A stretch of DNA of 64,000 nucleotides from assembly GCA_016710095.1 (NCBI GenBank), contig JADJLL010000004.1, forward strand, positions 140,876-204,875, read 5' to 3'. The DNA is from Candidatus Eiseniibacteriota bacterium (GTDB lineage: Bacteria > Eisenbacteria > RBG-16-71-46). Each line of letters opens with the position of its first letter. Within the stretch, counting starts at the first letter, position 1. The notes beneath the pieces were generated by a model. The model searched no databases. It had not been told where the DNA came from and worked only from the letters and a program-made list of their open reading frames with translations. Positions 8,225 to 20,100 of this stretch are shown here, one piece after another. The position numbers and the translations under genes are program-made.

Positions 8225-8731
8225 ATGCGTGCATTCCTCAAGCGCGGCCTGTTGGCCGTGCTCACCGCCGTGGCGTCGTTCGGCCCGGCGATGGCCCAGG
8301 CCGAAAGCCCCGTGCACGTCGCGCTCACCGCGCAGCGCGTGACGGTGGTCGACGGCCGCGAGACGTTCGCTTCGGCGAACGAAGCGAAGCCCGGTGAAGT
8401 GCTCCTCTATCGCGCCACGTGCACCAACGACGGGCCGAAGGCGGTGCACTCCGTCCTGACGACGCTGCCGATCCCGGCGGGCCTCGAGTACCTCCCGCGC
8501 ACCGCGGCTCCCGCGGTCGTGCAGGCGTCGCTCGACGGCAAGACCTTCGCGCCGGTGCCGCTCGTGCGGCGCGTGCGCGGGGCCGACGGCCGCGAAGTGG
8601 TGCAGGAGGTTCCGCCCTCCGAATACCGCTTCCTGCGCTGGTCGGTCGGGACGCTCGCTCCGAAGGCCGCCCGCACGGTGACCGCTCGCGCCCGCGTGGC
8701 GCCGGTGCAGGTCGCCGCGCTCGCGCGCTGA
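8225..8731 (+). CDS. Small secreted DUF11-like protein
   Basis: A 168-residue protein starting at the ATG at 8225, with GGGAGG just upstream (8211-8216); the longer frame from 8138 has no such site. Residues 1-26 are a signal peptide (MRAFLKRGLLAVLTAV through AMAQA). The mature part is a single beta-sandwich-like DUF11 module: AKPGEVLLYRATCTNDGPKA, then IPAGLEYLPRTAA and LRWSVGTLAP. These match the opening strand, the 'stage of completion' phrase and the closing strand of DUF11 repeats. It is the first gene of a collinear run with three giant surface proteins. It is probably a periplasmic or surface accessory component of the same assembly; no enzyme motif is visible. Confidence 0.8.
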   Translation: MRAFLKRGLLAVLTAVASFGPAMAQAESPVHVALTAQRVTVVDGRETFASANEAKPGEVLLYRATCTNDGPKAVHSVLTTLPIPAGLEYLPRTAAPAVVQASLDGKTFAPVPLVRRVRGADGREVVQEVPPSEYRFLRWSVGTLAPKAARTVTARARVAPVQVAALAR

Positions 8732-8892
8732 CCGCGCGACAAACGCCCGCACCCACGAAACCACCGCCGCCGTCACTCGCGTGACGGTGCGCGCACGCAC
8801 GTGCTCACGCACGCGTGCACGCGCCGCATGGGCGTGATGCGGCTTCCCGAAGCTGCGTCGTTCGGAACTCACTCCACCCTCGGAGAGTGCTC

Positions 8893-11490
8893 ATGAACAT
8901 CGCGAAGCTCGCCGGCGCGCTGCGCCGGCAGATCCTCGCTCTCGGTGGCGCCTCGCTCGGCCTGATCCTGGCCGCCGCGATCGCGCACGCCGCGCCGCCG
9001 GCCGGTACGCCGATCGGCAACCAGGCCACGGCCACGTATCTCGATGCCACGTCGAACAGCTACACCGTCAACTCGAACCCGGTCGTCACGGTCGTGCAGC
9101 AGGTGGCCAGCTTCACGCTGACCGCTCCCGGCTCGCGCCTCGCCGCTCCGGGCGCGCAGGCGGTGCTGCCGCACGTGATCCAGAACACGGGCAACGGCAC
9201 GGACTCGCTGTCGCTGTCGCTCGCGAACCTGGCCGGTGACGACTTCAACCTGACCGGTCTCGCGATCTACGCCGACGCGAACGGCAACGGCGTGCCGGAC
9301 AACTTCACGCCGCTCACGAACACCGGCCCGATCGCGGCAGGCGGCTTCTTCCGCTTCGTGATCGCCGGCTCGGTCCCCGGCACGCAGCTGTCGGGCGACG
9401 TGTCGCGCGTGCGCATCTCGGCCGTGAGCACGTTCGACAACGCGCAGACGGCGTTCAACGACGACGTCGTCACGGTCACGGGCAACGCCGTGCTGAACGT
9501 GACGAAGGGCATCAGCGCGTCGAACGGTCCCTCCCCGAGCGGCCCGTACACGTACACGTTGACCTATACGAACGCGGGCAACGCGACGGCGACCAACGTC
9601 CGCTTCACGGACGTGATCCCGGCCGGCATGACGTACGTGCCCGGCAGCGCCCGCTGGAGCGGCTTCGCCGGCGCGCTGTCCGACGCCGACTCGGCCGACG
9701 TGCAGGGCACGAACCCGAACACCGTGCGCTTCGACTACAACGTCGCCACGCCGGGCGCGACGACCGCGATCCTCGCGCAGGTCGGTCCGGGCGCGAGCGG
9801 AACGGTGACCTTCCAGGTCAACGTGAACGCGAACCTCGCGTCGCAGACGATCAACAACTCGGCGCGCTTCGCCTACTTCGACGGCGCCGCGAACGCCGGT
9901 CCGTTCTACACGAACGTCACGCCGTTCACCGTGGACCTGTCGGTCGCCTTCACGTTCACGGGCCAGACGATCCCGAGCGCGCTGCAGGGCTCGACGGTCT
10001 CGTTCACGAACCACCTCGTGAACACGGGCAACGACTTCGACACGTTCGACATCACGTACGCGATGGGCTCGTTCCCGGCCGGCAGCACGCCGACGCTGTA
10101 CCAGTCGAACGGCATCGCGCTGATGACGGACACGAACGGCAATGGCATTCCCGACACCGGTCCGATCGCGCCGGGCGCGTCGTACGACGTGATCCTGCGC
10201 GTGCAGCTGCCCTCCGGCGTCTCGGGCGGTCCGTACACGCTGACCAAGACGGCGACGTCGTTCGCGAACCCGGCCGTCACGCACACCGCGTCCGACGTCC
10301 TGACCGCGGTCGTCGGCAACACGGTGGACCTCACGAACGACACGCCGCTGCCGGGCGCTCCGGGCGCGGGCACGGGTCCGGAAGTCGGCTTCGTGATCCG
10401 CAACACGGCGAACCCGGGCACCACGACGCGCTTCACGCTCGTCGTGAACAACACGAGCGCGCAGGCCGACCAGTTCGACCTCGCGGCCAGCACGAACTCG
10501 ACCTTCGCCTCGCTGGTGCTGCCCGTGGGCTGGTCGGTGACGTTCCGCAACGGCGCCAACAACGTGATCACGAGCACGTCGTCCATCGCGGCGAACGGGT
10601 TCGAGACCGTGTACGCCGACGTGGACGTGCCGGCGGGCTTCACGGCGTCGGACGTCGAGCTGTACTTCCGCGCGCGTTCGGCCACGTCCGGCGCATCGGA
10701 TGCGATCCACGACCAGGTGCGCGTGAACGCGGTGCGTTCGCTCGCGCTCGTGCCGAACAACTCGGCGCAGGTGATCCCGGGCGGCTTCATCGTGTACACG
10801 CACACGCTCGCGAACACCGGCAACGTCACGGAAGGCGCCGCCGGTTCGAACGTCGCGCTCACCCGCGCGGACGATCAGTCCGGCTGGAGCTCGGCGATCT
10901 ACTGGGACACGAACAACAGCGGCGGTTTCGATGTGGCCGACCAGCCCATCGCGGACCTCTCGACGATCGGCGGCCTCGCGGCCGGCGCGTCGGTGCGCCT
11001 GTTCGTGCAGGTGTTCGCTCCGTCGGGCGCTCCGCTCGGCCAGCTGAACACGACGACGGTCACGGCCACGACGACGAACCTCACGTACGTCTCGGCGGTC
11101 CCCGCGGTGGTCTCGGCGCTCGACGCAACGCAGATCATCAACGGCCAGGTGACCATCACGAAGTACCAGAGCATCGATCGTGACTGCAGCGGCTCGGCGG
11201 ACAGCACGTTCACCACGCTCAACCTCGCCTACGGCGCGGTCCCGGGCGCGTGCATCCGCTACCAGATCGTCGTCACGAACGTCGGCACGCAGAACGTGAC
11301 CGGTGTCGTGGTGAACGACGCCACGCCGGCCAACACGGTGTCGTGGAATGCGGCGAGCGCCACGAGCACGGTGGGCACGGTCTCGGTTCCGGCGGACGGC
11401 GCGTCGGGTGGCGTGACCGCCACCGTCGGCACGCTCGGACCGGGCCAGTCGGCCGTCATCGAGTTCAGCGTCCGGATCAACTTCCCCTGA
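8893..11490 (+). CDS. Secreted DUF11-repeat surface protein
   Basis: An 865-residue protein. The start ATG at 8893 follows CGGAGAG, and the signal peptide runs to AAAIAHA (about residue 33). The N-terminal module (GTPIGNQATATYLDATS, then VVTVVQQVASFTLT) is shared with the next gene, suggesting a common assembly or docking role. DUF11-type Ig-like repeats follow: AVLNVTKGIS, YTLTYTNAGNATATNVRFTD and IPAGMTYVPGSARW near residues 200-280, with further divergent copies. The last ones are VTITKYQSIDRDCSGS and the closing TLGPGQSAVIEFSVRIN. There is no C-terminal anchor, LPXTG or FlgD-like sorting domain. The composition is rich in Ala/Thr/Asn/Gly with few Lys, as usual for extracellular stalk proteins. 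Likely a fibrous surface or matrix protein; no activity can be assigned. Confidence 0.8.
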   Translation: MNIAKLAGALRRQILALGGASLGLILAAAIAHAAPPAGTPIGNQATATYLDATSNSYTVNSNPVVTVVQQVASFTLTAPGSRLAAPGAQAVLPHVIQNTGNGTDSLSLSLANLAGDDFNLTGLAIYADANGNGVPDNFTPLTNTGPIAAGGFFRFVIAGSVPGTQLSGDVSRVRISAVSTFDNAQTAFNDDVVTVTGNAVLNVTKGISASNGPSPSGPYTYTLTYTNAGNATATNVRFTDVIPAGMTYVPGSARWSGFAGALSDADSADVQGTNPNTVRFDYNVATPGATTAILAQVGPGASGTVTFQVNVNANLASQTINNSARFAYFDGAANAGPFYTNVTPFTVDLSVAFTFTGQTIPSALQGSTVSFTNHLVNTGNDFDTFDITYAMGSFPAGSTPTLYQSNGIALMTDTNGNGIPDTGPIAPGASYDVILRVQLPSGVSGGPYTLTKTATSFANPAVTHTASDVLTAVVGNTVDLTNDTPLPGAPGAGTGPEVGFVIRNTANPGTTTRFTLVVNNTSAQADQFDLAASTNSTFASLVLPVGWSVTFRNGANNVITSTSSIAANGFETVYADVDVPAGFTASDVELYFRARSATSGASDAIHDQVRVNAVRSLALVPNNSAQVIPGGFIVYTHTLANTGNVTEGAAGSNVALTRADDQSGWSSAIYWDTNNSGGFDVADQPIADLSTIGGLAAGASVRLFVQVFAPSGAPLGQLNTTTVTATTTNLTYVSAVPAVVSALDATQIINGQVTITKYQSIDRDCSGSADSTFTTLNLAYGAVPGACIRYQIVVTNVGTQNVTGVVVNDATPANTVSWNAASATSTVGTVSVPADGASGGVTATVGTLGPGQSAVIEFSVRINFP

Positions 11491-11504
11491 GCGGACTGAC
11501 CGGA

Positions 11505-11528
11505 GGGCGGGGCCGCGAGGCTCCGCCC
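11505..11528 (+). terminator. GC-rich hairpin after the DUF11 gene
   Basis: GGGCGGGGCC (11505-11514), loop GCGA, GGCTCCGCCC (11519-11528): ten pairs with one G-U. It lies 15 bases after the stop. No T tract follows, so it may be a partial terminator or a transcript-protecting hairpin. Confidence 0.45.
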
Positions 11529-11589
11529 CTTCGGAAGGCACCACGGGCCCGGATGGCCCGCACCACTCGGAGGAAGCACAGCCGCGCGT

Positions 11590-11647
11590 GAAGGGACGGA
11601 TCCCTTCGACGCCGGTGGGGAGTCACGCCGGCAGGCCGTGACTTCCC
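11590..11647 (+). promoter_or_regulatory. Two adjacent hairpins in the leader of the barrel-containing surface gene
   Basis: GAAGGGA/TCCCTTC (11590-11596 with 11601-11607, loop CGGA) is followed by an 11-pair stem (11617-11627 with 11637-11647, one G-U). Both lie in the 246-base gap ahead of 11737 and suggest a structured 5' untranslated region. Confidence 0.35.
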
Positions 11648-11736
11648 GGCATCCGCTCCGCGGCGCCGGCCGGACCAAGGAACCCTGGCCCGAAATCCGG
11701 TCCGGCTTCCGCGGGGCAAGGGAAGGCACCATTCGC

Positions 11737-14700
11737 ATGATCGCATCGGCCCCACATCGCGAAGCAGCACGCGACGCCCACGCGCCACTCGGCGCGTGGG
11801 CGCTGGGCCTGTCGGGCCCGCTGCTGCTCGCCACCGCGCCGCGCCAGGGACACACGGCGATGCCGCCGGCGGGCACGCCGGTGGACAACACCGCCACCGC
11901 GACCGCGCACGTGGTCGCGAACGGCGTGTGGATCAGCCCGGCCAGCAACACCGTGCGCACGATCGTGCAGGCGGTGGACGCGGTGGCGCTGCGCCACGCC
12001 GGATCGCTGCTCGCCTCGCCCGGCGACGCCGTGTCTTTCGCGCACGTGCTCGCGCACGCGGGCAACGCGACCGCGACGTACACGCTCACGGTCACGCAGG
12101 ACGGCGCGGACGGCTTCGACCTGTCGGGCGTCACGCTGCTGCGCGACGTGGACGGCGACGGCGCACCGAGCACGCTCGACACGCCGATCGCGAACGGCGC
12201 GTCCGTGACGCTCGCGATGGGCGACTCGCTCGCGCTGCTCGTGACCGGCACCGTGCCCGCGAACGCTCCGGCGCTGGCGACCGCGCGTCTCACGCTGGCC
12301 GCGGAGGCGCCTTCGGGCACGCGCGACCAGGTGACCGACGAAGTGCGCACGCCGGTGGCGAACGCGCCGCCCGCGCTGGCCTTCTACTCGCCGGGCTACG
12401 GCTCGCCCGTGCGTTCGAGCGCGCTCGGCGTGCCGCTGTCCGTGCAGGCGATCGCGCCGGGATGCAACGCGAACCCGTCCGGAACGCGACACGCTCGCAC
12501 TCACCCTCAGCAGCCGCCTCACGGGCGACGCCGACGTGTTCATGGCGGTCGAGACCGGCGTCAACACGGGTGTCTTCCGCACCGCGCCCGCGCCGGTGAC
12601 GCAGTCACCGCCCGTGTCCTCGCCCGCCGACGACGGCGTGCTCATGCAGTCCGTGGGCGACGACGTCGAGGCGCTGCTCGTCGGCTGCGGCGGCACCGAG
12701 ACGCGCGCCCACGTGTTCATCCAGCCCGGCGGCGTGATCTTCGACGCGCGCTCCGACGCGCCCGTCGCGTTCGCGCGCGTCCAGCTGATCGACCTGACGG
12801 GCGCCGGCAACGGCGGCGCGCCCGGCGCACCGGCGCGCGTGCGCGGCTGGGACGGCGCGAGCATCGCACCCTCGGAAGTCGTGACCGACGCGAGCGGACG
12901 CTTCGAGTTCCCGTCCGTTGCCGCGAGCACCTACCGGCTGACCGTGACACCGCCCGTCACGCACACGTTCCCCTCGACCGTGCCGTTCCCGTCGCTGCCC
13001 GCCACCCGCACACTCGACGCGGCCGGCTCGTACGGCGGCGCGTTCGCGATTCTCACCGACGGCGATCCCGTGCGGCTCGACCTGCCGGTGGACGGCGTCG
13101 TGACGTGGGCGCTGTTCGCCGAGAAGTCGGCGTCGAAGCTCGAAGCCGAATGGGGCGACCTGCTGGAGTACCGCGTGAACGTCGCGAACCGCTCCGACAG
13201 CGCGCTCGCGGCCGTCACGCTGCTCGACCAGCTGCCGCACGGCTTCGCCTATGTGCGCGGCACCGCGCGCGTGAACGGCGCCGCGGCCGAACCCGTGGCG
13301 GACGCGAGCGGCGCATTGCGATTCGCGCTCGGCGCGCTCGCCACCGGCGCGCGCTCCGAAGTGCGCTACGGCGTGCGCGTCGGCGCGGGCGCGCCCGAAG
13401 GCGACGCGATCAACCGCGCGGTCGCACACGCGGGCACGCTGGAGTCGAACGAGGCGACGGCGCGAGTGCGCGTGCGCGGCGACGCGTTCGGCGGCGAAGC
13501 GCTGCTCACGGGCACGGTGTGGTACGACGCCGACCGTGACGGCACGCGCTCGGCGGCCGAAGGCGGCCTGCCCGGCGTGCGGCTGTACCTGGACGACGGC
13601 TCGTTCGCGGTGACCGACGAGCACGGCCGCTGGAGCATGGCCGGCCTGACGCCGCGCACCCACGCGCTCAAGCTCGACGGCACGACGCTGCCGCCCACCG
13701 CGCACGCGACCGCGACGCACCGTCACGAGCGCGAAACGCCCGGCCTGCGCTTCGTCACGCTCGGGCGCGGCGACCTCGCGCGCGCGGACTTCGCCGTGAC
13801 GGGCGACACGACCGCCGCGCGCCAGGTGCGCGAGCGCCAGCTGGCGGCCCACACGAACAGCGAAGCCGCGCGCGTCGTGCAGCGCGGGCTGGCCGCCCTC
13901 GCGCCGCAGGCCCCGGTGGGCGACACGCGCGCGCTGCCCGCGTCGCGCATCGTGAGCGGCGAAACCGGCTCCACGCTCGAACGCACGGCGTCGGGCGACG
14001 TGGCATCCCCCGCGACGGGCGGCGTGGAAGCGCTGCCGGCGGCCACGTCGCCTGCGCTCGCGCTCGAACACCTGCTGCCCGCGCTCGAGCCCACGCTGGG
14101 CTTCGTCGGCATCGGCGAGCGCGACACGATCGGCATGACGCAGCTCTCCGTGGTCGCGAAGGCGCCGTTCGGCTCGCGCGTCGCGCTGCGCGTGAACGGC
14201 ATGCCGCTGCCGGACTCGCGCGTCGGGCGGCACTTCACCGCGCCGCGCACGGGCGTCGAGGCGTGGGAGTACATCGGCGTCACGTTGCAGCCCGGCGACA
14301 ACACGCTCGAGCTGAGCGTGCCGCGCACCGGCGAACGCATGACCGCGCACGTCGTCGCCCCCGGACCGTTCGCGAAGCTCGAGCTGCGCGCGCCACGCCG
14401 TGCGCACGCCGACGGTCGCGGCGTGGTGCCGATCGAAGTGCGCGTCACCGATCGCGACGGCGTGCCGATCGCGGCGCGCACGTTCGTCACGCTCGACGCG
14501 GGCGCCGCGCGCTTCCTGGCGCCGGACCTCGATCCGGTCACGCCCGGCTGGCAGTCGGCGATCGAAGGCGGGCGCGCGCGCATCGCGCTGCTCGCACCGG
14601 CCTCGCCCGGCGACTCGCGCGTCACCGTGACGAGCGGCGACGTGAAAGCCGCGGCGACGATCGCGTTCGTGCCCGAGCTGAGGCCCATGCTGGCCGTGGG

Positions 14701-17185
14701 CGCTCTCGAAGGCACCTTGCGGCTGCGCCGCTTCGACGGCGCCTCCGGCGCCCGTGCTGCGGGGGGCGCTGCCCGCGCGGCGTCGTTCGAGGCGCCGATC
14801 ACGCAGTTCACGACGAGCAGCCGCGACGGCCGCACGTCGGCCGACGCGCACGGCGCGCTCTTCATGAAGGGCCGCGTGCAGGGCGACCTGCTGCTCACGC
14901 TCGGCTGGGACTCCGACCGCGAACGCGAACAGCGCCAGTTCCGCGACCTCACGCCCGACCGCGGCTTCCCCGTGGCGGGCGACGCGTCCACGCGCGGATA
15001 CGAAGCGCAGTCCACCGGGCAGCTGTACGCGAAGCTCGAACGGCGCGACGCGTCGCTGCTGTACGGCGACTACGTGACGGGCTCCGGCGGCGGCGGGGCT
15101 TTCGGATCCTCTGGGTCCTCCGGACCCGCATCATCATTCCGTTCGCTCGGCCGCTACGGCCGCTCGCTCACCGGCGCGATCGCGTCGTGGGAACGCGGGC
15201 CGCTCGCGCTGCACACGTTCACGAGCCGCGACCGCGGACGGCGCGCCGTCGAGGAGATCCGCGGCATGGGCACGAGCGGTCCGTACGCGCTCGCGCACGC
15301 GCCGGTGGTCGAGAACTCCGAACGCGTCGAGCTGATCGTGCGCGACCGCGCGCAACCCTCGCTCGTGCGCAGCAGCACGTCGCTGCAGCGATTCACCGAC
15401 TACGAACTCGAACCGCTCACGGGCCGGCTGCTGCTGCGCTCGCCCGCGCCGAGCGTGGACGCCGACCTCAACACCGTGTGGCTGCGCGTGAGCTACGAGC
15501 GCGCGGGCGACGGCGACGCGGCGTGGGTGCACGGCGCCGACGCGCGCGTGCGCGTGCACCCGCGACTCGAGCTGGGCGGCGTGGCCGTGGACGACCACGA
15601 CCCGGCCGCGCCGTACGAGCTGCGCAGCCTTTCGGCCGAATGGCGCGCGGGCGCGCACACGACGATCGGCGGCGAATGGGCCGCGTCGCGCCACGTGGGC
15701 GAGGCGGCGGCCGACGCCGGTCGCGTGGAGCTCGCGCACGAATCCGGCCGCGGCACGGCGCGCGTGTGGGGCGTCTCGACCGCGCCGCGCTTCGACAACC
15801 CCTCCGCCGGAGCCGGCGCGGGCCGCAACGAAGCGGGCGCCACGCTCGCGATGCGCCTGCCCGACCGCTCGCGCCTCGCGATGGAAGCGCTGTTCAGCGG
15901 CGACGCCGAAGGACGCGAGCGACGCGCGGGCGGGCTGCTGTCGCTCGATCGTGCGCTGAGCGCCGCCGTGCGCGGCGAGTTCGGCGTGCGCGTGGCGGGC
16001 GTCACGCGCCGCGACGCGCCGTCCGATCCCACGACGGCGTCGGTGCGCGCGCGGTTGTCCGCGCAGTGGCCGAAGCATCCCGAGTGGAGCGGCTATTCGG
16101 AGATCGAGCAGGACACGCGCGCGTGGGAGCGCCGCATGGCGGCCGTGGGCGGCGAGTACCGGTTCCTCGCGCGCGGCCGGCTCTACGCGCGGCACGAACT
16201 GCTCTCGAGCCTTTCGAGCGCGTGGGCGATGACGAACGCACAGTCCCAGGCCGCGACGGTCGTCGGCGTGGACGCCGACGTCGCGCACGACGCGCACGTG
16301 TTCAGCGAGTACCGCATGAACGACGCGATCGCGGGGCGCGAGGCGCAGGCCGCGGTCGGCTTGCGCAACGGCTGGAAGATCGCCGACGGCACGCGGCTCT
16401 CGACCACGTTCGAGCGCGTCACGCCGCTCGCGGGCAGCGACGCGGGCCCGGCGACGGCGCTCACCGGCGCGGTGGACTTCACGGGCGACGACGCCTGGAA
16501 GGGCTCGTCGCGCTTCGAAGTGCGCACGAGCCGCGCGAGCGACCAGTTCCTGCAGGGCATGGCCGCGGCGGTGAAGCTCGACTCGGCGTGGACCGCGCTC
16601 GGCCGCCAGCTGCTGACGCTCACGCGCACGCGCGGCGCGGGCGCCGAGGCGCGCGAGCGGCTGCAGCTCGGCTTCGCGTGGCGGCCGAACGGCGCGTACG
16701 AAGCGCTCGGCCGCTGGGAGTTCCGCTACGACCGCGAGGCGCCGAATGCCGCGGCGGGCACGGGACGCGTGCGCCACGTCGCGAACATCGCGGCGTTCAC
16801 GGGTTCGGCCACGCGGCGGCAGTGGGAAGGCACGCTCGGCTGGGCGGGCAAGCTCACGCGCGACCAGGAGCCGGCGCGCATCACCGCGGGCGGTGCGCAG
16901 TGGCTGCACGGCCGCGTCGCGCGCGTGCTCGGCGCGCATTGGGATGCCGGCCTCACGGCCGGTGTGCGCGCGGGCCGGACGTTCGCCGAGCGCGAGTACG
17001 GCCTCGGCGCGGAAGTCGGCCGCGAACTGTCGCGCGGCGCGTGGCTGTCGCTCGGCTGGAACCGCTTCGGGTTCGACGACGACGAACTCGCGGGAGAGGC
17101 GTGGACGCGCGCGGGCGGATACCTGCGCGTGCGCATGCGCTTCGACGAACGCACGTTCGCGAACGAACCGGAGGTGCGGCCGTGA
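11737..17185 (+). CDS. DUF11/SdrD-B surface protein with C-terminal outer-membrane beta-barrel (frameshifted at 12481)
   Basis: The start is the ATG at 11737 (MIASAPHREA) behind GGGAAGG. The reading frame breaks once: at 12479-12482 an extra G (TCCGGAACG instead of TCCGAACG) separates NPS from ERDTLALTLSS. Removing it gives a continuous 1815-residue protein. In order: hydrophobic leader; N-terminal module shared with the 865-residue neighbour; SdrD-B/carboxypeptidase-like module (VIFDARSDAPVAFARVQL, at ~12735); DUF11 module (GDLLEYRVNVANRSDSALA, IPHG-like LPHGFAYVRG); second SdrD-B module (GTVWYDADRDGTRSAAEGG, ~13510); invasin-like module (VPIEVRVTDRDGVPIAARTF, ~14430); and from ~14880 a long barrel-like region with alternating strands (GDLLLTLGWDSDREREQRQF, GQLYAKLERRDASLLYGDYV) to the end. 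The barrel probably sits in the outer membrane and holds the module stalk outside. The stop overlaps the next GTG by four bases. Confidence 0.75.
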
Positions 17186-20100
17186 AGCTTTGGCGTCGCG
17201 GTTCCGGCCCCTCCGGGGCCTCCGAGGCCCTCGGCCCGGCGGCGGCGTTCGCCGCATTCGCCGCCGCACTCGCATGCGCCGCGCTGTTCGCCGCGCCCGC
17301 CGCCGCGCAGGTCGTGCGCGCGTTCACGCCGCGCTTCAGCGTGAACCAGCCGGGCGACATCACGCTGATCGGCAACACCGTCATGTCGTGCACCGGCGGC
17401 GGCAGCTGCACCAACGCGCGCAACGGCACGGGCGGCTCGATCAACAACAACGACAACACCATGGCCTACGTCGACATGGACGGCGTCTCGACGACGGTGA
17501 GCTCGAGCACGGCGACGCTCACGCTGCCCGTGGGCGCGACCGTCACGTGGGCCGGCCTCTACTGGGGCGGCTACACGACCAACGCGCTGCGCGGCACGGT
17601 GAAGATCGCCACGCCCTCGACGAGCGCCTACACCACCTACACCGCCACTCGCCTCGACGCGAGCGGCAGCGCCTACCAGGGCTTCGCCGAAGTCACGTCG
17701 CTCGTGCGCTCGGCGGGCGCGGGCGTGTATCGCGTGGCCGACGTGCGGTCGACGGCCAACACGTCCAACGTGCACGCGGGCTGGTCGCTCGTCGTCGTGT
17801 ACTCCGACGGCACGCAGCCGGCGCGCAACCTCGTGGTCTTCGACGGCTTCGCGCTCGTCTCCGGCACGACGACCGTCAACATGACCGTGAGCGGCTTCGT
17901 CACGCCGCCCGCCGGCACCGTGAACACGAAGCTCGGCGTCGTGACGTACGAAGGCGACCTCGGCTTCACGGGCGACAGCTTCCGGCTCAACGGCACCGCG
18001 CTCTCGGACGCCGCCAATCCCGCGAACAACTTCTTCAACAGCTCGATCAGCCAGCTCGGCGTGCGCACGACGGCGAAGAACCCGAACTACGTCAACCAGC
18101 TCGGCTTCGACTGCGACCTCGTGCAGGCGAACGGCCTGCTCGTGAACGGCGCCACGAGCGCGGCGATCTCGCTCACGACGAACGGCGACACGTACTACCC
18201 CGGCGCGGTCACGTTCGCGACCGACCTGTACGCGCCCGTGTTCGACGCCGCCAACTTCTCGAAGACGGTCGCCGACCTGAACGGCGGGCTCGTGCGCCCG
18301 GGCGACGTCCTCGAGTACACGGTCACGATGCGCAACAACGGCCTCGATCACGCGATCGACTGCGCCATGGCCGACACGTTGCCGTCCAACGTCACGTACG
18401 TCGCGGGCTCGCTGCAGGTGAGCGCGGGACCGAACGCGGGCGCGAAGACCGACGCCGCGGGGGACGATGCCGCCGAATACGTCGGCGCCTCGCGCAGCGT
18501 CGTCGCGCGCCTCGGCACCGGCGCGACGGCGGCCGCGGGCGGACGCATCGACGTCGCGGCCACGACGAGCGTGACGTTCCGCGTCACCGTGAACGCGCCG
18601 CTCTCCTCCGGCACCGCGATCGTCAACCAGGCGGCGCTCGCCTTCACGGGGCAACAGTCCGGCGTCCTGTTCGCGGCCCGATCCGACGGCGACCCGGCGA
18701 CGGGCGGCACGCAGACGACGATCGTCACGGTGACCGCGGCGCGCATCTCCGGCACGGTGTACGAGGACGTGCAGTACGGCGGCGGCGCGGGCCGCTCGCT
18801 CGCGGCGTCGTCCGGCGCCGTGCGCCCGGGCGCGCGCGTCGAGCTGTACAACGCCACGAGCGGCGCGTTCCTGCAGTTCGCGCGCACGGACGCGGCGGGC
18901 GCGTACACGTTCGACGGCTGGCCGGCGGGCGCATACACGGTGCGCGCCGTGCACGCGAGCGTACGCTCGAGCCGCGCGGGCGCGACCAGCGCACAGCTGG
19001 GCGTGCAGACGTGGCGCGGCGACTTCTCGAGCGGCGCGCTCGTCCCCGTGACCGACCGCGTGGGCGGCGAGAACCCGGCGATCGCCGACGCGGACTCGAA
19101 CACGACCGCCGCGGCGTTCGCGACGCTCGCCTCGCCCTCGGCGACGCCGCAGTCGGTCACGAGCGTCACGCTCGGCGCGTCCGACATCGCGGGCGTGGAC
19201 TTCGGATTCAACTTCGACACGATCGTGAGCACGCGCGACGCGGGCGCGGGCACGCTGCGCCAGTTCCTGGTCAACGCGAACACGCTCTCCAACGCCGGGC
19301 TCGCGCAGTCGGGCCTGCCTGCAGGAGTCGAGTCGAGCGTGTTCATGATTCCCGACGGACTCGCGCATCCGGGCCTGCGCGCGGGACTCGCGAACGCGCT
19401 CGTGAACGGCGTCGCGCGCATCGTCCCGCTCACGCCGCTGCCCGCGCTCACGGACGCGGGGACGCGCGTGGACGGCAGCACGCAGACCGCGAACGTCGGC
19501 AACACGAACGGTGGCGCACTGGGCACCGCGCCGGTCGTGGGCACGGACGAGATCGCACTGGCCACCGTGGCCGCGCCGGAAGTCGAGCTGCGCGACGCGA
19601 ACGGACTGGCGCTCGGGCTCGACGTGCAGGCGGCGAACGTCACGGTGCGCGCGCTCGCGGTCGTCGGCTTCGGCAACACGGTGGGAAGCGCGAACGACGC
19701 GTGCGTGCGCGTGGGCGCGTCGGCGAACGCCTTCACGCTCGAGGACGCCGTGCTCGGCGCGACGGCGCGCGCGTTCGCGGACTCGGGCGCGGCCCTGCGG
19801 GCGGGCGGCGACCTGCTGCGCGCATCGGGCGGCGACAACGGCGTCGTGCAGCGTTCGCTGCTCGGCTTCGCCGCGGGCAGCGCGATCACGCTTTCGGGCG
19901 CGAGCAACGGCTGGACGATCCAGACGAGCGAACTGCGCGGCAACGCGATCGGCAACGGCACGCGCGGCGCGGTGTCGCTCGAAGCCAGCGGCACGCTCAC
20001 GATCACGTCGTGCTGGATCGGCGAATCGGAGGGCAACGGCGTCGACGCGCGCACGAGCACGGGCGGCGTGACGCTGACCAACGTGACGGTGCGGCGCAAC

